Shown: in pieces, positions 38,249 to 46,044 of the stretch
How positions within the stretch are numbered: position 1 is the first letter of the stretch
Layout: each line of letters starts with the position of its first letter
Source: Bacteroides finegoldii DSM 17565
GTDB taxonomy: Bacteria; Bacteroidota; Bacteroidia; Bacteroidales; Bacteroidaceae
Length of the DNA: 64,000 nt
Direction: 5' to 3'
Assembly (NCBI RefSeq): GCF_000156195.1
Contig: NZ_GG688321.1
Coordinates: 62,724 to 126,723 of the forward strand
Position numbers and translations under genes: made by a program
The notes under the pieces: model-generated
Database searches by the model: none
What the model was told of the DNA's origin: nothing
What the model saw: the letters and a program-made list of their open reading frames with translations, nothing else

Positions 38249-40492
38249 ATGGAGACAATTTACTTATGCATTATCATTTTTCTGTTCGTCCTCGCCGTGT
38301 TCGACCTCATCGTCGGCGTGAGCAATGACGCGGTCAACTTCCTGAACTCCGCGGTAGGCGCCAAAGCCGCATCGTTCAAGACCATCCTGTTCATAGCCGG
38401 TGTCGGCATTTTCATCGGCGCCTCCCTGTCCAACGGGATGATGGACATAGCCCGTCACGGCATCTACCAGCCCGAGCACTTCTACTTTGCCGAAATCATG
38501 TGCATCCTGCTTGCCGTCATGCTGACCGACGTAGTGCTTCTCGACGTATTCAACTCAATGGGCATGCCCACCTCCACCACCGTTTCACTAGTCTTCGAGC
38601 TACTTGGAGGAACCTTCGCCCTCGCGCTCATCAAAGTGCACAACAGCGACACCCTCGCGCTGGGCGACCTCATCAACACCGACAAAGCCCTTTCCGTCAT
38701 CATGGCAATCTTCGTATCCGTAGCCATCGCCTTCTTCTTCGGAATGCTTGTGCAGTGGATTGCCCGTGTGATATTCACCTTCAATTACACTAAAAAGATG
38801 AAGTACAGCATAGCCCTCTTCGGAGGCATCGCCGCCACCTCCATCATCTACTTCATGCTCATCAAAGGGCTGAAAGACAGCTCCTTCATGACACCCGAAA
38901 ACAAACACTGGATACAGGACAACACCCTGCTGCTCATCACCGTGTTCTTCGTATTCTTCACCCTGCTGATGCAAGTCCTCCACTGGCTGAAAGTCAACGT
39001 CTTCAAAGTAGTCGTGCTGATGGGAACCTTCGCCCTCGCCCTCGCTTTCGCCGGCAACGACCTCGTCAACTTCATCGGTGTTCCCCTCGCCGGTTTCTCC
39101 TCCTTCATAGACTACACCGCCAACGGATCGGGCAACCCGGACAACTTCCTGATGACCTCCCTGCTAGGACCCGCCAAAACTCCGTGGTACTTCCTGATCG
39201 GAGCCGGAGCAATCATGGTCTACGCACTCTGCACCTCCAAAAAGGCGCACGCCGTTATCAAGACCTCCGTCGACCTCTCCCGCCAAGACGAAGGCGAAGA
39301 AACCTTCGGAAGCACCCCGATAGCCCGTACAATCGTCCGTTTCAGCATGGCGCTCGCCAACGGAATCTCACGAATCACTCCGAACAGCACCAAGAAATGG
39401 CTCGACACCCGCTTCCGCAAAGACGAAGCCATCATAGCCGACGGCGCAGCGTTCGACCTTGTCCGCGCCTCCGTCAACCTCGTGCTGGCAGGCCTGCTCA
39501 TCGCTTTGGGAACATCACTGAAACTTCCCCTTTCCACCACCTACGTCACCTTCATGGTAGCTATGGGAACCTCACTGGCCGACCGTGCCTGGGGACGTGA
39601 CTCCGCCGTTTACCGCATCACAGGCGTACTGAGCGTCATCGGCGGCTGGTTCATCACCGCCGGAGCCGCCTTCACCTTCTGCTTCTTCGTCGCCCTCGTA
39701 CTTCACTACGGAGGAAACATTTCCATCATCGTCCTCATCGGCATCGCCGTGTTCATCCTGATACGCAGCCAAGTGATGTACAAGAAACGCAAAGCGAAAG
39801 AGCAAGGCAACGAGACCCTGAAACAACTGATGCAGACCACCGACAGCGAAGAAGCTCTGCAACTGATGCGCAAGCACACCCGCGAAGAGCTCGGCAAGGT
39901 GTTGGAATACGCGGAAACGAATTTCGAGCTCACCGTCACCTCCTTCCTCCACGAGAACCTGCGGGGATTGCGTCGCGCGATGGGCTCCACCAAATTCGAG
40001 AAGCAGCTCGTCAAGCAGATGAAGCGTACCGGAACCGTCGCTATGTGCCGTCTCGACAACAACACCGTGCTCGAAAAAGGGCTTTACTACTACCAGGGCA
40101 ACGACTTCGCCAGCGAACTGGTGTACAGCATTTCACGTCTCTGCGAACCGTGCCTGGAGCACATCGACAACAACTTCAACCCATTGGACGCTATCCAAAA
40201 AGGCGAATTCAGCGACGCGGCCGAAGACATCACTTACCTGATCCAGCAATGTCGCAGAAAACTGGAAAACAACGATTACAATAACATGGAAGAAGAAATC
40301 CGCCGTGCCAACGACCTTAACGGACAACTCTCGCTGCTGAAACGCAAGGAACTGCAGCGCATCCAAAGCCAGTCGGGAAGTATCCGCGTCAGCATGGTAT
40401 ACCTGACGATGGTTCAGGAAGCCCAAAACGTGGTGACTTACACCATCAATCTAATGAAAGTAAGCCGTAAGTTCCAGATCGAGACCGACTGA
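38249..40492 (+). CDS. pit: PiT-family inorganic phosphate transporter with PhoU-like C-terminal domain
   Basis: 747 residues. The N-terminal PHO4/PiT motif is FDLIVGVSNDAVNFLNSAVGAKAA, and the second, inverted copy reads LAFAGNDLVNFIGVPLAGF, giving about eleven membrane helices up to residue 510. A cytoplasmic helical region of about 225 residues follows (KQLMQTTDSEEALQLMRKHT to the end) and resembles PhoU, so uptake may be regulated by an attached domain. It imports phosphate with cations. Starting upstream DNA holds a PHO-box-like array; two terminator-like hairpins lie downstream. Confidence 0.9.
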   Translation: METIYLCIIIFLFVLAVFDLIVGVSNDAVNFLNSAVGAKAASFKTILFIAGVGIFIGASLSNGMMDIARHGIYQPEHFYFAEIMCILLAVMLTDVVLLDVFNSMGMPTSTTVSLVFELLGGTFALALIKVHNSDTLALGDLINTDKALSVIMAIFVSVAIAFFFGMLVQWIARVIFTFNYTKKMKYSIALFGGIAATSIIYFMLIKGLKDSSFMTPENKHWIQDNTLLLITVFFVFFTLLMQVLHWLKVNVFKVVVLMGTFALALAFAGNDLVNFIGVPLAGFSSFIDYTANGSGNPDNFLMTSLLGPAKTPWYFLIGAGAIMVYALCTSKKAHAVIKTSVDLSRQDEGEETFGSTPIARTIVRFSMALANGISRITPNSTKKWLDTRFRKDEAIIADGAAFDLVRASVNLVLAGLLIALGTSLKLPLSTTYVTFMVAMGTSLADRAWGRDSAVYRITGVLSVIGGWFITAGAAFTFCFFVALVLHYGGNISIIVLIGIAVFILIRSQVMYKKRKAKEQGNETLKQLMQTTDSEEALQLMRKHTREELGKVLEYAETNFELTVTSFLHENLRGLRRAMGSTKFEKQLVKQMKRTGTVAMCRLDNNTVLEKGLYYYQGNDFASELVYSISRLCEPCLEHIDNNFNPLDAIQKGEFSDAAEDITYLIQQCRRKLENNDYNNMEEEIRRANDLNGQLSLLKRKELQRIQSQSGSIRVSMVYLTMVQEAQNVVTYTINLMKVSRKFQIETD

Positions 40493-40781
40493 TCTGATTT
40501 CCCCACAAAAAAATCCCCCCTTACCATTCCTTAATATCACAACGGTATGGGGCATAGAACGAAGCGGTTTTTTCAATGGTCGGGAAAAATGGGCGAAAGG
40601 TTTTGAAAACCAAAGGGTTTAGGCATGATCGGGAAAATGGGCTGAATATTTCGAAGCGGTTTTTCTCTTTACATGGCTTACATCTGCTTTACGTTTGAGG
40701 GGCTTTTCTTCGGATATTCGGGGGATTGCTTTACATCGGGCTTGCAGATGGGGCTAAAACGGCCTGGAAGGGTTTTATTTT

Positions 40782-40856
40782 CGGCTGTGTGGCCGTTTTA
40801 TGGCTGGGTTGATGGATTTTGTTATATGATGGTGTGAACGGCTGTGTGGCCGTTTT
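40782..40856 (+). terminator. Paired hairpins with an 18-bp direct repeat after pit
   Basis: CGGCTGTGTGGCCGTTTT occurs exactly at 40782-40799 and 40839-40856. The second copy forms AACGGC/GCCGTT followed by TTTTTT and is a good terminator; the first is weaker. The rest of the gene-free stretch 40493-40939 has imperfect GGTCGGGAAAAATGGGC / GATCGGGAAAATGGGC and CGAAGCGGTTTTT repeats but no gene. Confidence 0.65.
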
Positions 40857-40912
40857 TTGTGCCTATTTTTAAAGATGTTGCCTTAAAATTCTTCTAAATA
40901 AGTATTATTTGG

Positions 40913-40920
40913 TATATTTG
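40913..40920 (+). promoter_or_regulatory. -7 box for the 80-aa gene
   Basis: TATATTTG matches TAnnTTTG, 19 bases before ATG 40940. Confidence 0.6.
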
Positions 40921-40939
40921 CAGCATAATAGAAACGAAT

Positions 40940-41182
40940 ATGGCAAAAGTGATTCATGTGCATTTGCTGCATAAAATAGACGGGACGAAGCAGAAAGATT
41001 GGTATTTCAGCAGTATATCGGCTGTTTATACGGTTCTGACGGCAGATCAGGTGGGGGCAACCAAGAATTACCTGCTTCATGCCGGGCTGTCTGGTAACGG
41101 CACAATATGCACGAAAAAGGCTATAATTAAGCAATCTACGCTCATCTCGGGTGGTAGTAAGGGAATGGTTAGAACGATATAA
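40940..41182 (+). CDS. Small conserved Bacteroidetes protein, 80 aa, unknown function
   Basis: 80 residues, MAKVIHVHLLHKIDGTKQKD followed by WYFSSISAVYTVLTADQVGA and IIKQSTLIS. No signal peptide or membrane helix. Similar small proteins appear next to mobile elements in Bacteroidetes as far as I recall, but I know no function. It has its own promoter and terminator and is the last clearly host-side gene before the prophage. Confidence 0.65.
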   Translation: MAKVIHVHLLHKIDGTKQKDWYFSSISAVYTVLTADQVGATKNYLLHAGLSGNGTICTKKAIIKQSTLISGGSKGMVRTI

Positions 41183-41230
41183 TAGCGCCGTTAGAAAGGC
41201 TTGTAGGCGTTATTTCTTTGAATGCTGATT

Positions 41231-41255
41231 GGGGAGCTTATGGCTCCCTTTTTTT
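41231..41255 (+). terminator. Terminator of the 80-aa gene
   Basis: GGGAGC/GCTCCC stem around TTATG, followed by seven T. A second small hairpin (AATAGCGCC/GGCGTTATT) lies at 41181-41214 directly after the stop codon. Confidence 0.7.
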
Positions 41256-41280
41256 ATGCCCCTACGGTTGGTTTTATTTG

Positions 41281-41353
41281 GTTAGGGGTTACTATTGGGG
41301 TTACTGTTAGGGGTTACTACTTCTTTAAGTTAGGGGTTACTTTAGGGGTTACT
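41281..41353 (+). repeat. Five GGGGTTACT iterons
   Basis: The unit (G/T)TTAGGGGTTACT occurs at 41281, 41306, 41329 and 41342, and a variant ATTGGGGTTACT at 41294. Spacing is about 12-13 bp with one 23-bp step, close to one or two helical turns. They lie near the expected left end of the prophage. The frame through them (LGVTIGVT...) is repeat-driven and not a gene. Stretch 41256-41590 otherwise holds only a hairpin. Confidence 0.75.
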
Positions 41354-41407
41354 TTTTCAGTTCTCAGAGGGTACGCCCGAAATAGGAAACTATGTTATAA
41401 ATGAAAG

Positions 41408-41452
41408 CAAGTGCCGTTTTTCTCTGTTTTCAGAGAGGAAAAACGACACTTG
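41408..41452. terminator. Long bidirectional hairpin near the prophage left end
   Basis: CAAGTG-CGTTTTTC-TCTG pairs with CAGAGAGGAAAAACGACACTTG around TTTT, with two small bulges. It may stop the repressor transcript coming leftward and host transcription coming rightward. Confidence 0.6.
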
Positions 41453-41590
41453 TTTGTGTGATATACCTTATTATAATAAAATAAATCCTTTGATTTACAG
41501 TGTATTTACGAGTTTGCTTCAGGTAAATTCCTTCAAAAGTGTGTGCGTGCGTCCTTTTTTAGCCTTCTGTAGGAGGCATGCGTGTACCAC

Positions 41591-42274
41591 TTAGAAGAAC
41601 TTGCTGATGCTTCCAATGACTTCAAAGACATTCATGATGCGTGATTTGTCGAATTCCTGCTCATCGTAGTCCTCTGTATTAATGGGAATGAAGCGCAACT
41701 TGCTTGGATCCGGCGACCTGCGCAGGATTTTGATGGTACGGATGGTGTCCAATACCACTGCATAGATTTCTCCATACTGGATGTCGTTGAGTGTGCATTG
41801 TCGCAGGGCGATGATGTCGCCATGGTTTATTTTGGGCTCCATGGAGTGGCCGGTGACATTGCACCAGAGGCTGGCTTTTTCGAATCCCCTTATTACGATG
41901 TTGGTGGCGGGTATGTTTACCTGAGAGTTGAACACCTCATCGAATCCCCCAATAAAGTCCACATCGTAGTATGGTGTGCCGACAGATGGGTTCATGGATG
42001 TGGTAGGCATGAACGAAGGATTGGCTTCGTCTATTGTTTTAATGCCGTTCAAATCATCTTTCAACATGCTTCCTGCACCAGTAAGCAACCATCCTGTTGA
42101 ATATCGGGGATAATTTTCAACTATTATACTAAGCCATTTGGCTTGAATGTCGGTCCCGTTATTGATTGCTCTTGAAAGCACGCCTTTACTTGCGCCAATA
42201 GTTCTTTCCATGGCGCCAATAGTTATCCCCTCATTGGAGGCTATTTCTTGTATTCTTGATAAAATATTGCCCAT
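41591..42274 (-). CDS. Phage repressor, HTH + S24 (LexA-like) domain
   Basis: 227 residues. The N-terminal HTH covers about residues 8-50 (ITIGAMERTIGASKGVLSRAI). The C-terminal S24 domain has Ser144 in VTGHSMEPKINHGDIIAL and Lys182 in IRTIKILRR, the autocleavage dyad, with an Ala-Gly (TGAGSM) in the linker as a possible cut site. It most likely keeps the prophage silent and may be inactivated in the SOS response. It is transcribed leftward from a promoter that faces the early promoter. An operator-like 16-mer lies within its own coding region. Confidence 0.88.
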   Translation of the reverse strand: MGNILSRIQEIASNEGITIGAMERTIGASKGVLSRAINNGTDIQAKWLSIIVENYPRYSTGWLLTGAGSMLKDDLNGIKTIDEANPSFMPTTSMNPSVGTPYYDVDFIGGFDEVFNSQVNIPATNIVIRGFEKASLWCNVTGHSMEPKINHGDIIALRQCTLNDIQYGEIYAVVLDTIRTIKILRRSPDPSKLRFIPINTEDYDEQEFDKSRIMNVFEVIGSISKFF

Positions 42275-42319
42275 AATTGAAAATTATCCCCGTTTTTATT
42301 TCGATGGTTGAAAATTATC
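42113..42319. promoter_or_regulatory. Repressor operator-like sites (three copies)
   Basis: TTGAAAATTATCCCCG occurs at 42277-42292 and, inverted, at 42113-42128. Its first 12 bases recur at 42308-42319, directly before the early -7 box. The first and third are 31 bp apart (three helical turns). A shorter AGTTATCCCC variant lies near 42221. The positions fit operators for the repressor at the lysis-lysogeny switch. Confidence 0.7.
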
Positions 42320-42321
42320 AC

Positions 42322-42329
42322 TATATTTG
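42322..42329 (+). promoter_or_regulatory. -7 box of the early operon
   Basis: TATATTTG, with an operator-like site ending three bases upstream. Transcription would begin near 42336 and reach the 71-aa gene at 42408. Confidence 0.65.
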
Positions 42330-42357
42330 CAGCGTGTTTAAGATGTAAACAGCGCGC

Positions 42358-42365
42358 CAAATATA
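42358..42365 (-). promoter_or_regulatory. -7 box of the repressor gene, facing the early promoter
   Basis: TATATTTG on the minus strand. Transcription would run left across the early promoter into the repressor gene (leader about 75 nt), so the two promoters overlap face to face. Confidence 0.6.
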
Positions 42366-42407
42366 CAAAAAAGGCGTGTGATTAGCGAATTTTAAGGATT
42401 AAAGAAA

Positions 42408-42623
42408 ATGAAAGCAAAAGTAATTATAGCTCAAGCAACAGCTGAGACCGCCGAAGCTCTTTACGGACTGGTCAAGAAGATGGTAGATACAACAGCAATC
42501 AAGGCTTATCCCAGTGTGGATTATCAGGCAGTTTTCTTTTCAGCTGATAGATACGACTTAGACTTTGTAAAAAGAGTATTGGCGGATAAGTGCTTTTCTT
42601 TCAAAATTGAAGATGCAGAATAA
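42408..42623 (+). CDS. Early phage protein, 71 aa, unknown
   Basis: 71 residues, MKAKVIIAQATAETAEALYG onward, with an alpha/beta pattern (VIIAQA, AVFFSA, CFSFKIEDAE) and no membrane helix. First gene of the early operon, in the place where Mu has its Ner-type regulator, but I see no helix-turn-helix. Function unknown. Confidence 0.65.
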   Translation: MKAKVIIAQATAETAEALYGLVKKMVDTTAIKAYPSVDYQAVFFSADRYDLDFVKRVLADKCFSFKIEDAE

Positions 42624-42644
42624 TACAATAAAATAAGTGAGTTT

Positions 42645-43037
42645 ATGACACAGCAAGAATTTATGGAACGGACGGGGATAACCCCTACAGCAGAGGATTT
42701 TGATTACATCCATGCGGTTTATCTGAACACTTCGATGAACAAGGATGAGTTCTGCAAAGATTTCAAGAAACATGGGGACAGCCGGATTATCCGCGATGTC
42801 CATGTACGGGTGCTGAACTATGAGATGAAATGTGAACGGCAAAAGGAAGTTATCGGCAACCTGACCGACTTCCTGATTGGAAAGGCGCATGCGTATGACG
42901 ATACCGATTTCCGCAAAGAAGCGGTAGGGCTGGTCGGTGAGATGGAAGTGGTGAAACGGACCATTGAATTGGGGCTTCCGCTTTGGGATGAAGACAGGAT
43001 GGTTGTCCTTTCGATGATAGAAGAACAAGGCAAATAG
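42645..43037 (+). CDS. Early phage protein, 130 aa, unknown
   Basis: 130 residues, largely helical and charged (MTQQEFMERTGITPTAEDFD, then EMKCERQKEVIGNLTDFLIG). The N terminus looks like a HTH-adjacent or recruitment helix. It follows the 71-aa gene by 21 bases in the early operon. No family recognised. Confidence 0.65.
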   Translation: MTQQEFMERTGITPTAEDFDYIHAVYLNTSMNKDEFCKDFKKHGDSRIIRDVHVRVLNYEMKCERQKEVIGNLTDFLIGKAHAYDDTDFRKEAVGLVGEMEVVKRTIELGLPLWDEDRMVVLSMIEEQGK

Positions 43038-43071
43038 ATTGCCGGATAACTGGCAGCCCGGAAAGACGGGC

Positions 43072-43158
43072 AGGGGCGGCAGGCACGGCCGGAGAGTTGG
43101 TAAATCGAAATAAGAAAGCGTAGAAAGCCGTCGGGGTTCGATTCCCCGCGCCCCACGA
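43072..43158 (+). other. tRNA-like remnant (T-arm and acceptor preserved)
   Basis: A perfect T-arm (CGGGG-TTCGATT-CCCCG, 43132-43148) is followed by CGCCCC, which can pair with GGGGCG at 43073-43078 to make a six-bp acceptor. AGTTGGT near 43096 looks like a D-loop. No proper anticodon stem-loop can be drawn in between and there is no encoded CCA, so it is not a working tRNA. It fills the 145-base gap between two early genes. Confidence 0.45.
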
Positions 43159-43182
43159 TATAAACTTTTAAAATTTAGAGTT

Positions 43183-43449
43183 ATGGCAAAGAATTTCAAT
43201 CCGAGAACAGCAGAGAGTCTGTTCAAACAGAAGTTGCGCACGATGATAGGCAGTACGGCACATACGCAGAATATTGCCGACCAGGCGATGGAGCTGGCTG
43301 GACAATTCATGACGGAGGATGAGATAAGCAACTCGGATGCCTACCGGGTGATAGAGAATGTGAGCTGTGTGTGTGAGGAAGCGATGCAGGTGCTGGTCGA
43401 AGAACTGCAGAAAGGGACACGCCTTCATGAAATACTGACGGGTGATTAG
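43183..43449 (+). CDS. Early phage protein, 88 aa, unknown
   Basis: 88 residues, MAKNFNPRTAESLFKQKLRT onward, all-helical, with two Cys in ENVSCVCEEAM. It ends 61 bases before the next start. No family recognised. Confidence 0.65.
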   Translation: MAKNFNPRTAESLFKQKLRTMIGSTAHTQNIADQAMELAGQFMTEDEISNSDAYRVIENVSCVCEEAMQVLVEELQKGTRLHEILTGD

Positions 43450-43510
43450 GAAATAGCGGAAGCCGTTGAAAACCTTTGAACGAACGATAACGATTAAAAA
43501 GTATGACGAT

Positions 43511-43891
43511 ATGAGAAAGCAGATTTTGACAGATAACGAGACCAAGACCTTCTTGATGAAGACATTCGGATGCAGCCGTCAGGCTGTGTGGCAAGCACTG
43601 AATTTTGTCCGTGACAGCGATCAGGCGCGCCGGATACGCACTCTTGCCCTGAAGCGAGGCGGCAAACTGACTGACGGGAACTTCATCCCGAACTGCGAAA
43701 CCACCTTCGAGGAGTGCGAGAAGACCATGACCTGCACTTTCGGTCCCCGTGTAAAACTCGTGGTCCACAGAAAGACCAATGATGTGGATGTGTACGTGGA
43801 CGGAAAACGGACTGAAACCTACCAATGTGAATTTGTATCGGATTTCATGCAGCTGCAGCACGAGACCCAACAGATGGCATCTGCCTTATAA
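43511..43891 (+). CDS. Early phage DNA-binding-like protein
   Basis: 126 residues from ATG 43511 (MRKQILTDNETKTFLMKTFG). The segment FLMKTFGCSRQAVWQALNFVRDSDQARRIRTLAL reads like a helix-turn-helix. The C-terminal half is beta-rich. The frame is open back to a TTG at 43466, which would add 15 residues (KTFERTITIKKYDD). It lies 11 bases upstream of the transposase gene and may be the regulator of the early operon (Ner-like role); that is inference. Confidence 0.7.
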   Translation: MRKQILTDNETKTFLMKTFGCSRQAVWQALNFVRDSDQARRIRTLALKRGGKLTDGNFIPNCETTFEECEKTMTCTFGPRVKLVVHRKTNDVDVYVDGKRTETYQCEFVSDFMQLQHETQQMASAL

Positions 43892-43902
43892 ATAGAAATG
43901 AA

Positions 43903-46008
43903 ATGGAGTATTATGGAAAGATATTGTGCATATCCTACAATGACCTGACTTACGATGACCGACCGGTGATGGTGAACGGAAAGGCAGACTACAGCAGAAG
44001 CCGCACGCTGAAAGGAGTTCATCCTTCCACTCTTTCCGAAGAAGAACTTGCTCCCATCATGTCGATACCCAATTACAAGAAGTTAGCGGCAAAGGAGAAA
44101 ATCAATGTAGTTCGATCCGGAAGAGGTCTGGGAGGTTACGTTTTGGTAGAAATAGCCACCATGCCCCTACGGTTTCAGGAAAGGATAAAACTAAAATACG
44201 GAGATATGAAAGAAGACGTAATAAGAAACTGGCTCGGCAGCCATTACCACATCGATGCGAAAGCCCGGGAATTTTACACCCGGTTCCGTTTTGACAACGG
44301 AGATGCACTGCCACCGGAACACATCCAAGAATATACGGTAAACGCTTCGGTAATTGAGGCAGTGATGCGTGCCATGGAGGATGCCACGTTTATGCGAAAG
44401 GCCATGAAGGCCGGGCCGGTGAACTGGGGCGAACTGGCAGGAGCCATCAGTTACTACCAAGCAGAGTTCGGACATACCTTGCCTGTCAGTTCCAACCGCT
44501 TCAAGAAGCGTGTGAATGACTTCAAGGCCAACGGCTATGAAAGCCTTATCAGCCGCAAGTTCATGAACCAGAACCGCCGGAAAGTGACCTATGACATTGA
44601 ACGCCTGCTGCTGAGCATCGATGCCCAACCGGAGCAGCCCTTCAATACCACCGTGTGGGAACAGTACAATCTATTTGTGCAAGGAGAACTGGAGCTATAT
44701 GACCCCGAAACCGGCGAGGTGTTGAATCCGGCAGACTTTACCGACAAGGATGGAAATCCGCTGGTATTGAGCCCGGCCACAGTAGCCAACTACCTGAACA
44801 ACCCCAAGAACAAGGCCCTTCGCGGTAAGCTGCACATGAGCCAATGGGATTTCAACAATGCCTACCGTCCTTATCATCTGCGCAGCATCGGTGAATATTC
44901 CTTGAGTAAGGTTTCTCTTGACGACCGCGACCTGCCGCGCCCAATGAAGGATGGCAACCGAGTGAAAGCCTATTATGCCTACGATGTGGTGAGCGGTGCT
45001 GTGGTGGGATATGCCTACAACCGGTACAAGACTACCGAGTTATTTTTAGACTGCATGCGAAACATGTTCCAGACCCTGGACCGGAACGGCATGTATATCC
45101 CCGCCGAGTTAGAAGTGGAACACCACCTGGTAAGCGACTTTGCCGACGGATTGATGCAAGCCGGTACCGTCTTCCCCCTGATCCGCTGGTGTAACCCCGG
45201 GAACTCGCGTGAAAAACGTGCCGAGCACAAGAACCGCGAAAAGAAATACGGTGTGGAGAAACGCACGCAGGTAGGTATCGGCCGATGGTATGCCAAGCTG
45301 GAGGCCAACCGCCCGAAGGAAGAAAAGGTGTATGACGAAAAGAACAACACCTACAAGGTGAAGACCTATAGTTATGAAGAATTGGTAGCCGATGATATAC
45401 GCGCCATTGAGACCTTCAACGCACAGCCTCACCCCAACCAAAAGCGCTATCCGGGCATGAGCCGTTGGGATGTGCTTTGCGCCCATCAGAACCCGAACCT
45501 TGCACCTTGGGACAAGGCCGTTCTTTACCGGTTCATCGGACAGCACACCGAAACAACCATCCGGCAGAACACCTACTGCACGGTGATGTACAACCAATAC
45601 GGACTGCCCAGCCCGGAAATCATCGAAAAGCTGGAGCCGAGGAACTACAAGGTAGATGCCTATTATCTGCCCGATGCCGACGGAACCATCAACGAGGTAT
45701 ATATCTACCAGAACGGACGATATATCGCCACCTGCAAGCCCGTAGCCCGTTACAATGAGAATACAGCCGAGCAGACCGAGTACGACAAGGCAGCCTATAC
45801 CGAACAGTCCAAGTATGTAGCTCAATTCGACAAGATGATGAAGGACGGCAAGATCAAGCGTGTGGGCATCCTTGCCAAAGAGGAAGCAAAGCTGATAACA
45901 GAGGTACAGGCGGAAGCCGTTCCCCTTCCTGCACAAGCCGAGGAAGAAGATTACTCAGCCTATATGGACATCAGTGCCTTCGAGCATGATGCAGTAGCCA
46001 AGATATAA
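43903..46008 (+). CDS. MuA-type DDE transposase/integrase
   Basis: 701 residues, close to MuA in length. The N-terminal third holds DNA-binding domains that recognise phage ends. The RNase-H-like core begins at KAYYAYDVVSGAVVGYAYNR, where Asp361 is the first catalytic residue. The position of the second acid reads ELEVEHHLVSDF (Glu404, Glu406), and the third is Glu441 in EKRAEHKNREKKYG; Glu406 and Glu441 are separated by 34 residues, as in D35E enzymes. The Mu C-terminal domain follows. It catalyses transposition of the phage DNA. MuB lies 36 bases downstream. Confidence 0.93.
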   Translation: MEYYGKILCISYNDLTYDDRPVMVNGKADYSRSRTLKGVHPSTLSEEELAPIMSIPNYKKLAAKEKINVVRSGRGLGGYVLVEIATMPLRFQERIKLKYGDMKEDVIRNWLGSHYHIDAKAREFYTRFRFDNGDALPPEHIQEYTVNASVIEAVMRAMEDATFMRKAMKAGPVNWGELAGAISYYQAEFGHTLPVSSNRFKKRVNDFKANGYESLISRKFMNQNRRKVTYDIERLLLSIDAQPEQPFNTTVWEQYNLFVQGELELYDPETGEVLNPADFTDKDGNPLVLSPATVANYLNNPKNKALRGKLHMSQWDFNNAYRPYHLRSIGEYSLSKVSLDDRDLPRPMKDGNRVKAYYAYDVVSGAVVGYAYNRYKTTELFLDCMRNMFQTLDRNGMYIPAELEVEHHLVSDFADGLMQAGTVFPLIRWCNPGNSREKRAEHKNREKKYGVEKRTQVGIGRWYAKLEANRPKEEKVYDEKNNTYKVKTYSYEELVADDIRAIETFNAQPHPNQKRYPGMSRWDVLCAHQNPNLAPWDKAVLYRFIGQHTETTIRQNTYCTVMYNQYGLPSPEIIEKLEPRNYKVDAYYLPDADGTINEVYIYQNGRYIATCKPVARYNENTAEQTEYDKAAYTEQSKYVAQFDKMMKDGKIKRVGILAKEEAKLITEVQAEAVPLPAQAEEEDYSAYMDISAFEHDAVAKI

Positions 46009-46044
46009 TTAACGACGTTAGAACGAATTTAAAACAGCATTCAA

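Noticed and set aside
40493..40939. A short gene or IS remnant in the gap after pit
   Set aside because: Only repeats and hairpins; no open frame with plausible codon use and no transposase similarity.
41222..41404. ORF of 60 codons containing LGVTIGVT repeats
   Set aside because: The amino-acid repeats come only from the GGGGTTACT iterons; there is no start context or family.
43072..43158. Functional tRNA gene
   Set aside because: T-arm and acceptor are good, but no anticodon stem-loop with a seven-base loop can be formed, and no CCA is encoded.
42558..43331. 257-aa minus-strand ORF over early phage genes
   Set aside because: Part of it (ARGIEPRRLSTL) is the typical translation of tRNA-like DNA; opposite to two better plus-strand genes.
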